From positions 1 to 6,961 of the forward strand of contig CAZWUO010000200.1 of NCBI GenBank assembly GCA_964636675.1: a DNA stretch of 6,961 bases. The letters run 5' to 3'. Origin of the DNA: JALUUH01 sp964636675 (GTDB taxonomy: Bacteria > Pseudomonadota > Gammaproteobacteria > S012-40). Positions within the stretch are counted from its first letter, which is position 1, and the number at the start of each line of letters is the position of its first letter. A program made the position numbers and the translations under genes. Below the pieces are notes generated by a model. The model saw only the letters and a program-made list of their open reading frames with translations, had not been told where the DNA came from and searched no databases. Positions 1 to 6,475 of the stretch are shown here, piece after piece.

Positions 1-282
1 CAGGTCATCGACTTGCTCTAATACGTTGAGCAAACCCGATGTCATAATGACTGTGCCGCGTATACCTCCGTCACGGATGAGTAAATTGCTTCCCAGGCCC
101 ATCCAATAAACCACTGCATCAGGTGCCAATTGCTGCAAAAAAATGGCAAGGTCATCAATATCTGCAGGACGATACACCTGATCCGCCGGGCCACCCACTT
201 TCCAAGACGTATACCTTGCGAGCGGCTCGTTATACGTTATTTTCCCGCGCAACGGGATACCATTCCCCTGCAATTTACGCAC
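1..282 (-). CDS. murB: UDP-N-acetylenolpyruvoylglucosamine reductase, N-terminal part (runs off left edge)
   Basis: MurB is the cytoplasmic flavoprotein that uses NADPH to reduce UDP-GlcNAc-enolpyruvate to UDP-MurNAc, the second committed step of peptidoglycan synthesis. About 94 codons are visible and the frame is open to base 1, so roughly two thirds of a normal MurB of about 300 residues lies outside. Reading from GTG at 282, the segment YTSWKVGGPADQ (about residues 24-35) and GLGSNLLIRDGG (about 62-73) match the FAD-binding N-terminal domain. These motifs differ from the E. coli form (NTFGID, GEGSNVL) and resemble the TSWRVGG type seen in Legionella-like and some betaproteobacterial proteins. 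The start is uncertain. GTG 282 overlaps the murC stop by 8 bases but has no clear Shine-Dalgarno. TTG at 318 has AGGAG only 3 bases upstream. The frame is closed upstream by a TAA at 337-339. The family call is firm; start and subtype are tentative. Confidence 0.93.
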   Translation of the reverse strand, partial: MRKLQGNGIPLRGKITYNEPLARYTSWKVGGPADQVYRPADIDDLAIFLQQLAPDAVVYWMGLGSNLLIRDGGIRGTVIMTSGLLNVLEQVDDL

Positions 283-1705
283 AAAACCGGGCAACGAGTT
301 TGGCTGGCAAATTACCAATATCTCCTGCCCCCATCGTTATAACAATATCATCATCTTTTATAATATTCGGCAGAATATCAAACAAGGTATCTGTTGACTC
401 TACATACACAGGCTCATTTTTGCCGCGTAAACGAATAGCGCGGATGAGTGCACGACTATCTGCACCGGTTATCACTAATTCACCCGCCGGATAAACATCA
501 AGTAAAAGCAACACATCAAGTTCAGAGAGTATCTTTGTAAAGTCTTCAAACAAATCTCTGGTTCGAGAAAAACGGTGCGGTTGAAAAATCAGGATAATTC
601 TTTTACCCGGCCAACCTGCGCGAATAGCATCTAATGTTGCGGCAATTTCTCGCGGGTGATGCGCATAGTCATCCACCAGAAAAGTAGTGCGTTCTCCGAA
701 CTTCAAGTGCTCGTATAATTGGAATCTTCTTGCTACCCCTTGAAATAATTTGAGTCCTTGCACAATATCTTTAGCGGCAACACCAAGCTCAGAGGCTACC
801 GTTATTGCCGCTAATGCATTTTGCACATTATGTGTGCCCGGCATATCCAACTCTATATTTAACCAGTTTTCATTGTCTTTGCGTGCAACCGTAAATGAGG
901 TCAGGGTTTTTACTTGTCTAATATTCGTTGCCCGAATATCAGCATCTTCAGAGAGACCATAAGTGACAACCGGCCTGGGCACGTGCGGAATAATATCGCG
1001 TGCGCGTGGATCATCTATGCAAATGACGGCCAAACCATAAAAAGGCAAATGTTGTAAAAACTCTTGAAACGTCTGTAATAGCTTGGCAAAATCTCCGTTA
1101 TAAGTAGACATATGATCTTCATCAATATTAGTCACTATCGCAATCATTGGCTGTAACAGAAGAAAAGATGCATCACTTTCATCTGCTTCTGCCACCAAGT
1201 AATGACTATCACCTAAACGCGCATTGCTTCCTGCACTATTGAGCTTGCCACCAATAATAAACGTGGGATCCATTCCTCCCTCTGCTAACAAACTAGCAAC
1301 TAGACTCGTTGTCGTGGTTTTTCCATGCGTCCCTGAAACGGCTATGCCATATCGAAAGCGCATCAATTCTGCCAACATCGCAGCACGCGGCACGATAGGA
1401 ATGCGTTGATCTCGCGCCTTTATAAGCTCGGGGTTCGACGCATCGATTGCACTAGACACAACCACTACATCTGCTTTTTCGAGATTCTTCTCACTGTGCC
1501 CAAGCACGATTTTTATACCCATGTTCTTCATGCGTCTGACATTAACGCTATCGGAACGATCTGAACCTGAAATTTCAAAACCTAAATTAAAAAAAACTTC
1601 AGCAATACCACTCATCCCGATACCGCCAATTCCGACAAAGTGCAAATGCCTTATTCGTCCCATGGCAATTTGAATATTATTCTTAGTCGCGATACGCTCA
1701 GACAT
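275..1705 (-). CDS. murC: UDP-N-acetylmuramate--L-alanine ligase
   Basis: MurC is the cytoplasmic ATP-dependent ligase that attaches L-alanine to UDP-MurNAc, the first amino acid of the stem peptide. The product is 476 residues, normal for the family. Numbering from ATG 1705, the N-terminal UDP-binding fold carries GIGGIGMSG (25-33). The central ATPase domain has the P-loop GTHGKTTTT (125-133), the acidic segment EADESDAS (173-180) and VTNIDEDHM (191-199), followed by PGTHNVQNALAA (289-300). The C-terminal domain has DDYAHHP (345-351), FQPHRFSRT (374-382) and the closing MGAGDIG (458-464). ATG 1705 is preferred because AGAGG lies 6 bases upstream. A TTG at 1711 in the same frame would add two residues but sits right against that site. 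The start overlaps the murG stop by 8 bases, suggesting coupled translation. The first about 17 residues precede the usual family start, and an internal ATG at 1660 lacks a ribosome binding site. Confidence 0.98.
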   Translation of the reverse strand: MSERIATKNNIQIAMGRIRHLHFVGIGGIGMSGIAEVFFNLGFEISGSDRSDSVNVRRMKNMGIKIVLGHSEKNLEKADVVVVSSAIDASNPELIKARDQRIPIVPRAAMLAELMRFRYGIAVSGTHGKTTTTSLVASLLAEGGMDPTFIIGGKLNSAGSNARLGDSHYLVAEADESDASFLLLQPMIAIVTNIDEDHMSTYNGDFAKLLQTFQEFLQHLPFYGLAVICIDDPRARDIIPHVPRPVVTYGLSEDADIRATNIRQVKTLTSFTVARKDNENWLNIELDMPGTHNVQNALAAITVASELGVAAKDIVQGLKLFQGVARRFQLYEHLKFGERTTFLVDDYAHHPREIAATLDAIRAGWPGKRIILIFQPHRFSRTRDLFEDFTKILSELDVLLLLDVYPAGELVITGADSRALIRAIRLRGKNEPVYVESTDTLFDILPNIIKDDDIVITMGAGDIGNLPAKLVARFCA

Positions 1706-2777
1706 TGGCAACCTCTAAGCAATAATCGGCAACCCTTTGCGTGGCATTCGGCCGTGCCAGTTTTTTTGCCTGTTGCGCCATATACAATAGCTTATCTTTC
1801 TGCCCACACAGCGAGTCTAATACTGCAAACAATTTTTCTTGGGTCAAATCGGTCTGCTGAATTAATTCAGCGGCCCCAGACTCAACTAAATACTGCGCAT
1901 TTTTTGTTTGATGATCATCTACGGCAAATGGATAAGGAACTAATATGGAGGCAACACCCACCGCCGCAAGTTCTGAAATGGTTAATGCTCCAGCGCGACA
2001 CAATACGATATCAGCCCATCCGTAGGCCGCGGACATATTCTCGATAAATGCTTCGATACGTGCATCAACCTGCGCATTGTGATAATTGCTCTGCGTATGA
2101 TCTAAATGTTTTTTCCCCGTTTGATGCCATATCTGTGGACGATTGTTAATCCCAAACTGCGCCAAAACTCCAGGCACTATGTCGTTTAACACAGACGCCC
2201 CTAGACTTCCTCCAATGACCAGCAAATGCACCGACTCGGGATGCGCTTTGAGGCGCTGCTCTGGCTCGGCAAACAATGAAAAATCTGCGCGTAAAGGATT
2301 TCCGGTATTGATTGCTTTTACTTTGTCATTAAATGCAGTGGGAAATGCGACCAACACCTTTTGCGCAATTTTACTCAGTAAACGATTGGTTAAACCTGGA
2401 ATTGAGTTTTGCTCATGAATCACAAGAGGCGTGCGGGTCAATCGTGCGGCAAGTCCACCAGGGCCAGAAACAAAACCTCCCATCCCGAGTACCACATGGG
2501 GCTTGCGCTGTTTGAACACACAAACTACTTGGTAAACCGCCACCAGTAATCGATAAGGAGCCAATAACCATCCTAATAATCCATTGCCACGCAAGCCTGA
2601 AATACTCACCCAATCAATCGGAATATCTGCTTGCGGAATAACGTCGGATTCTAAACCTCGCTTAGTACCAATCCAACTGACGACGACATCGCGGCGGCGC
2701 AATTCATTGGCAACGGCCAGCGCAGGAAAAACATGCCCACCCGTGCCACCTGCCATAATAACAATGCGCATCACCAT
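1698..2777 (-). CDS. murG: UDP-GlcNAc:lipid I N-acetylglucosaminyltransferase
   Basis: MurG is the peripheral inner-membrane GT-B glycosyltransferase that transfers GlcNAc from UDP-GlcNAc to lipid I, giving lipid II on the cytoplasmic face. The 359-residue product has the normal length. The N-terminal Rossmann domain shows the glycine-rich loop AGGTGGH (9-15, with the conserved His15), GLRGNG (61-66), LGMGGFVSGPGG (97-108) and HEQNSIPGLTN (121-131). The C-terminal domain has GGSLGA (189-194), WHQTGKKH (217-224) and the UDP-GlcNAc site CRAGALTISEL (260-270, Glu269), then DDHQTKNA (287-294, Gln290). GGSLGA replaces GGSQGA of E. coli; I recall this variant from other proteobacteria, so it is probably not a defect. 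ATG 2777 shares its A with the TAA stop of ftsW and has AAAGGGG upstream. A second ATG at 2771 is too far from that site. The stop overlaps murC. Confidence 0.98.
   Translation of the reverse strand: MVMRIVIMAGGTGGHVFPALAVANELRRRDVVVSWIGTKRGLESDVIPQADIPIDWVSISGLRGNGLLGWLLAPYRLLVAVYQVVCVFKQRKPHVVLGMGGFVSGPGGLAARLTRTPLVIHEQNSIPGLTNRLLSKIAQKVLVAFPTAFNDKVKAINTGNPLRADFSLFAEPEQRLKAHPESVHLLVIGGSLGASVLNDIVPGVLAQFGINNRPQIWHQTGKKHLDHTQSNYHNAQVDARIEAFIENMSAAYGWADIVLCRAGALTISELAAVGVASILVPYPFAVDDHQTKNAQYLVESGAAELIQQTDLTQEKLFAVLDSLCGQKDKLLYMAQQAKKLARPNATQRVADYCLEVANV
1712..1716 (-). promoter_or_regulatory. ribosome binding site of murC
   Basis: AGAGG on the minus strand is separated by 6 bases from the ATG at 1703-1705. 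It lies inside the last codons of murG and supports ATG 1705 over TTG 1711 and over the internal ATG at 1660. Confidence 0.7.
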
Positions 2778-3976
2778 TAACGTCTTGCCCCTTTAGCCAA
2801 TTTTTGCGGGACATGACGGTTTTCAACATCAACACGCAAAATCAACGCAATAGCGATGCAAGACACCACAATACTATTTCCACCGTAACTCATTAACGGC
2901 AAAGTAAGACCTTTAGTTGGTAAGACACCCATATTCACACCTACATTTATATAGGCTTGGAGTACCAACCAAAACCCAATACCGTAAGCGATGAATGCAC
3001 CAAATAGTTTTTCTTTTTGCTGTGCGATTCTGCCGATTGCAAATGCACGCCAAGCGAGCAATGCAAACAATAGAATGACACTCACAACGGCAATAAAACC
3101 TAATTCTTCGGCTAACACGGCAAACAGAAAATCGGTATGTGCTTCCGGTAAATAAAACAATTTTTGTACGCTACTACCCAAGCCTACACCTAGCCACTCG
3201 CCGCGCCCAAAAGCAATCAGCGCTTGGCTAAGCTGAAACCCAGAATTAAATGGATCGGCCCATGGGTCTAAAAAACTGGTTAAGCGTTGCATACGATAAG
3301 GCGTAGTCACCGCCAATACGACAAAAGAGGATACAATCATTGCAGACAGCAATATAAAATGCCTTAACTTGACGCCCGCCAATAACAACATACACAAAGC
3401 AGTCATTCCGATAACGACGGCCGCACCAAAATCCGGTTGTGCGAGCAATAACGCGGCTATTAGCCCAATAAGAAGCATGGGCATAAAAAAACCTCTAAAG
3501 CTTTTTTGAATGAGCTCGGCACGCCGCGCAATATAACTTGCTAAATAGATAATAATGCCTAGTTTCACAAACTCCGAAACCTGGACACTCATTCCCCCGA
3601 AGGAAAACCAACGAGTACTGCCATTAACCGTGTGCCCAAACCCAGGAATCAAGAGTAACATCAGCATTAATATTCCAAGCAACATCAACATTGGGCCAAC
3701 GAAGCTCCATACAGCGAGTGGTATTCGCCAAACCAAGCTTGCTATGCCTAAACCTATGGCCAAAGAAAACCCTTGTCGACTGAGAAAATAAAAGGGTTCA
3801 CCGTATATTCTGTCCGCTGCGGAAATAGAAGCCGATGCCACCATAATTAAACCCATAACGATAATGATCAGCACTGAACCTAAAAACCATACATCCACAG
3901 CGGGTGAAGTTTTATCTCGACTAAGGCCATCGCTCGCAAAATTCATAAATTTTGGCATTACGCTGTTTTTATTCAT
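2777..3976 (-). CDS. ftsW: septal peptidoglycan glycosyltransferase FtsW (SEDS family)
   Basis: FtsW is the polytopic inner-membrane SEDS protein that polymerises lipid II at the division site together with the class B PBP FtsI. The 399-residue product has a polar N-terminal tail of about 27 residues, then about ten hydrophobic segments, the first near 29-49. Family signatures are STRWFSFGG (120-128), AQPDFGAAVV (179-188), DPWADPFNSGFQ (237-248), GRGEWLGVGLG (257-267) and LPEAHTDFLFAVLAEELG (276-293). In this last motif Asp282 corresponds to the invariant acidic residue required in SEDS polymerases. LPTKGLTLPLMSYGG (352-366) distinguishes FtsW/RodA proteins, and the genomic position inside the dcw cluster favours FtsW over RodA. 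SYGG is followed by Asn-Ser where E. coli has Ser-Ser. The start ATG 3974-3976 overlaps the murD TGA in the arrangement ATGA, so translation is probably coupled; no strong separate Shine-Dalgarno is visible. Confidence 0.97.
   Translation of the reverse strand: MNKNSVMPKFMNFASDGLSRDKTSPAVDVWFLGSVLIIIVMGLIMVASASISAADRIYGEPFYFLSRQGFSLAIGLGIASLVWRIPLAVWSFVGPMLMLLGILMLMLLLIPGFGHTVNGSTRWFSFGGMSVQVSEFVKLGIIIYLASYIARRAELIQKSFRGFFMPMLLIGLIAALLLAQPDFGAAVVIGMTALCMLLLAGVKLRHFILLSAMIVSSFVVLAVTTPYRMQRLTSFLDPWADPFNSGFQLSQALIAFGRGEWLGVGLGSSVQKLFYLPEAHTDFLFAVLAEELGFIAVVSVILLFALLAWRAFAIGRIAQQKEKLFGAFIAYGIGFWLVLQAYINVGVNMGVLPTKGLTLPLMSYGGNSIVVSCIAIALILRVDVENRHVPQKLAKGARR
2788..2794 (-). promoter_or_regulatory. 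ribosome binding site of murG
   Basis: AAAGGGG on the minus strand lies 10 bases before ATG 2775-2777, within the last sense codons of ftsW. The spacing favours ATG 2777 over the in-frame ATG at 2771, which would be 16 bases away. Confidence 0.55.
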
Positions 3977-5334
3977 TTCACCGTTACCATAGCCCGAACT
4001 TCCGTTTTGAAAACATTTCCGCGGTGCTGATAATTGTCATACATATCAAAACTGGCACAAGCAGGTGACAATAAAACACTATCACCTTCAGCTGCGATAC
4101 CATTGGCTCGATTAACCGCCGCCGCCATATTTTTTTCGATAAACAAGGGTACGACCCCACGCATTACGCGGGCGATTTTGGGTGCATCTTCTCCGATCAG
4201 AACAACGGCCTTCACTTTTTCTTTTACGACATCCCGTAATGATGAAAAATCAGCTCCCTTGGATACGCCTCCCGCGATCAAAACGATGCTTCCCGGCAAT
4301 CCATTAAGTGCCGCAATCGTCGCTCCTACGTTTGTACCTTTTGAATCGTTAAACCATTTCACGCCGCATTTTTCGATCACAAACTCAGATCGATGGGCTA
4401 AACCCTGGAACTCGCGCAATGCGTCCAAGGCCGCCTCAAGTGGCAGGCCTAGCACATCAGCAAGCGCCAACGCAGCCAGCGCATTCGTCAAATTGTGCGT
4501 CCCAACAATGCACAATTCATCACTCGAGATCAGATTTTTTTGGCCTTTTGCTAGCCAATCAATACCATCAATGTTACGAATACCGTAAGCTTGATTTTCC
4601 GGCTCGCTCTCGCTGAAAAATATGCTTGACTGACAATCGCCAGCCATTTCTATCACCCAGCTATCGTCTTTATTAATCACACATGTTTGCGAGCTTTGAT
4701 AGAGCTTAGCCTTGGTGCTCGCGTATGCAGCCAACGAAGGATATCGATCCATGTGATCTGCTGAAATATTTAACACAACGCCAACCCTAGGCCGCAAACT
4801 GGAAACTAATTCCAATTGAAAACTTGATAACTCCAAAACAAACACATCATACTGCTGCTGCTGATCCAATAAATCGAGGACTGGCGTTCCAATATTCCCA
4901 CCAATCGCAGCGCTTAGACCTGCTTTTTTCGCCATCGAATACACCATACTGGTGACCGTGCTTTTTCCGTTTGATCCTGTAATCGCTACAATCGGCGCCT
5001 TGATGTAACGCGCAAACAACTCAATATCACCAATAACATCTATATCACGCGCAAGCGCATCGCTAATCATTGCTAACTCAGGCGACAAACCGGGGCTTAT
5101 AACTAACTGCGAATATTCATCGGTTAACGGGCTAGAAAAATCTGACCGTATCAGTGGCACTGTTGGAAACTCAGCGAATAAAATATCCATAGCAGGAGGC
5201 GCTTCACGTGAATCAAAAACAACCACGTTAAAATTTTGTTTGATCAAAAAGCGCACGACAGATAGACCGGTTAACCCGAGACCAAGCACCGCTATCTTTT
5301 CCACTAATTGCTGATTCAACGCTACAACTGCCAT
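3973..5334 (-). CDS. murD: UDP-N-acetylmuramoyl-L-alanine--D-glutamate ligase
   Basis: MurD is the cytoplasmic ATP-dependent ligase that adds D-glutamate to UDP-MurNAc-L-Ala. The 453-residue protein is slightly longer than the E. coli enzyme because of a short N-terminal extension. Visible motifs are VLGLGLTGLS (16-25) in the substrate-binding fold, ISPGLSPE (79-86), the P-loop TGSNGKST (119-126), ELSSFQLE (168-175), NISADHMDRY (189-198), TKAKLY (207-212, where Lys208 aligns with the carbamylated lysine), GTHNLTNALAA (278-288), FNDSKGTN (328-335), IAGGVSKGADF (353-363) and LSPACASFDMYDNYQHRG (422-439). The start ATG 5334 follows a run of A residues with a weak GAAG 8 bases upstream. The gene lies 24 bases after mraY, and its stop overlaps the ftsW start by 4 bases. 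No key residue seems missing. Confidence 0.98.
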   Translation of the reverse strand: MAVVALNQQLVEKIAVLGLGLTGLSVVRFLIKQNFNVVVFDSREAPPAMDILFAEFPTVPLIRSDFSSPLTDEYSQLVISPGLSPELAMISDALARDIDVIGDIELFARYIKAPIVAITGSNGKSTVTSMVYSMAKKAGLSAAIGGNIGTPVLDLLDQQQQYDVFVLELSSFQLELVSSLRPRVGVVLNISADHMDRYPSLAAYASTKAKLYQSSQTCVINKDDSWVIEMAGDCQSSIFFSESEPENQAYGIRNIDGIDWLAKGQKNLISSDELCIVGTHNLTNALAALALADVLGLPLEAALDALREFQGLAHRSEFVIEKCGVKWFNDSKGTNVGATIAALNGLPGSIVLIAGGVSKGADFSSLRDVVKEKVKAVVLIGEDAPKIARVMRGVVPLFIEKNMAAAVNRANGIAAEGDSVLLSPACASFDMYDNYQHRGNVFKTEVRAMVTVK

Positions 5335-5358
5335 TTTTTTTTCTTCACTATCACTCGG
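5335..5358 (-). other. 24-base mraY-murD spacer with A-tract leader
   Basis: On the minus strand this spacer ends in GAAG (5343-5346) followed by A residues that run into the ATG of murD, nine A in a row counting that of the start codon. There is no stem-loop or terminator. The weak Shine-Dalgarno plus A-rich leader is the only candidate ribosome binding site for murD. Confidence 0.5.
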
Positions 5359-6444
5359 CTATCTAATTTTCAACGTTGCTAACCCAAACAAAACTAAAAT
5401 CAAGGTAATAATCCAAAACCGCACAATAATTCTCGGCTCAGGCCATCCTTTTAATTCATAGTGATGATGCAACGGCGCCATCCTAAAAACCCGTTTCCCG
5501 GTTAATTTGTACGAGATGACTTGAATAATCACGGAAAGAGTCTCAACCACAAATACACCACCCATAATAAACAATACAATTTCCTGGCGCACAACAACCG
5601 CGACAACACCCAAGGCGGCTCCTAATGCAAGCGCACCGATATCACCCATGAATACTTGAGCTGGGTAGGCGTTAAACCATAAAAAACCCAACCCCGCTCC
5701 GACAATAGCACCACAAAAAACCGCAACTTCGCCCACTCCCGCTACATAAGGAATCGTTAAATATTCTGCAAACTTGGAATGCCCGGTGGTATACGCGAAT
5801 AAACCTAAAGCACCGCCCACCAAAATGGTCGGCATGATGGCTAAACCGTCCAAACCATCGGTAAAATTAACCGCATTACTTGAACCAACAATCACACAAT
5901 AGGTGAGTAGAATAAACACCAAACCCATATCGATAGCGACATCTTTAAAAAAAGGAACAATCAACTGAGTTTCAACTGCAGACTGTGCTGAAAGATACAA
6001 CACAACTGCCGCAATAAATCCGACGATACTTTGGTAAGTAAATTTCTTTCTCGACGACAAACCCTTGGGGTCTCGCAAAATCAGTTTCTTATAATCGTCG
6101 ATATAACCAATAATCCCGAATGCTATCGTAACCAAGAGAACGATCCATACGTATCGATTATTCAAGTCCGCCCACAACAGGGTGCTTATTATCATCGCGA
6201 CAAGAATCAGCAAGCCGCCCATGGTCGGTGTGCCCACCTTTCCAAGATGAGATATCGGCCCATCATTCCGAATAGGCTGACCCACACCTTGGGTAATTTT
6301 CAAGCGCCTTATCATCATTGGTCCCACTAAAAAAGCGATCGACAACGCGGTTAAAACACCAAAAATCACGCGTAAGGTCAGATACTGAAACACCCCAAAC
6401 CCACTGTGAATTTGCGTCAAATACTCGGTTAGATACACTAGCAC
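5359..6444 (-). CDS. mraY: phospho-N-acetylmuramoyl-pentapeptide-transferase
   Basis: MraY is the polytopic inner-membrane enzyme that transfers phospho-MurNAc-pentapeptide from UDP to undecaprenyl phosphate, forming lipid I and releasing UMP. The 361-residue product matches the gammaproteobacterial length almost exactly and reads collinear with E. coli MraY from the first residues (LVYLTEYL against LVWLAEHL) to the end (GLATLKIR against GLATLKVR). Catalytic features are GYIDDYKK (113-120) with Asp116-Asp117, NAVNFTDGLDGLA (190-202), FMGDIGALALG (265-275) with Asp267, and the cytoplasmic loop MAPLHHHYELKGWPEP (322-337) with three histidines. RNDGPISH (59-66) and GTPTMGG (71-77) are also conserved. 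About ten membrane segments are expected. The start is GTG 6444, preferred over GTG 6438 by this alignment and by AAGAGG 10 bases upstream; a TAA in frame closes the region immediately before it. murF ends 31 bases upstream and murD begins 24 bases downstream. Confidence 0.98.
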   Translation of the reverse strand: MLVYLTEYLTQIHSGFGVFQYLTLRVIFGVLTALSIAFLVGPMMIRRLKITQGVGQPIRNDGPISHLGKVGTPTMGGLLILVAMIISTLLWADLNNRYVWIVLLVTIAFGIIGYIDDYKKLILRDPKGLSSRKKFTYQSIVGFIAAVVLYLSAQSAVETQLIVPFFKDVAIDMGLVFILLTYCVIVGSSNAVNFTDGLDGLAIMPTILVGGALGLFAYTTGHSKFAEYLTIPYVAGVGEVAVFCGAIVGAGLGFLWFNAYPAQVFMGDIGALALGAALGVVAVVVRQEIVLFIMGGVFVVETLSVIIQVISYKLTGKRVFRMAPLHHHYELKGWPEPRIIVRFWIITLILVLFGLATLKIR

Positions 6445-6475
6445 TTAGCAAACACCTCTTATAATGACGCGATTT
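6445..6475 (-). other. 31-base murF-mraY spacer
   Basis: The longest gap in the window. On the minus strand it is AT-rich at first, contains TATAAG, then AAGAGG, the mraY ribosome binding site. No inverted repeat followed by a T run is present, so I see no terminator, and readthrough from murF to mraY is expected. Confidence 0.5.
6455..6460 (-). promoter_or_regulatory. ribosome binding site of mraY
   Basis: AAGAGG on the minus strand lies 10 bases before GTG 6444. It supports a GTG start for mraY. The next in-frame GTG at 6438 would be 16 bases away, which is too far. Confidence 0.65.

Noticed and set aside
123..494. Plus-strand open frame of 123 codons over the murC/murB junction
   Set aside because: It is antisense to the conserved C-terminus of MurC and the N-terminus of MurB, with a low-complexity translation and no family match.
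1640..2047. Plus-strand open frame of 135 codons spanning the murC/murG junction
   Set aside because: It is antisense to two well-supported genes, shows no recognisable domain and crosses their junction, as expected of a chance frame.
2413..2613. Minus-strand alternative frame of 66 codons within murG
   Set aside because: It lies fully inside murG in another frame, is rich in Trp and Cys, and has no recognisable family; it is a chance frame.
4034..4588. Plus-strand open frame of 184 codons inside murD
   Set aside because: It is antisense to the conserved MurD ligase domains, has no recognisable family and no clear ribosome binding site, and fits a shadow of the minus-strand coding frame.
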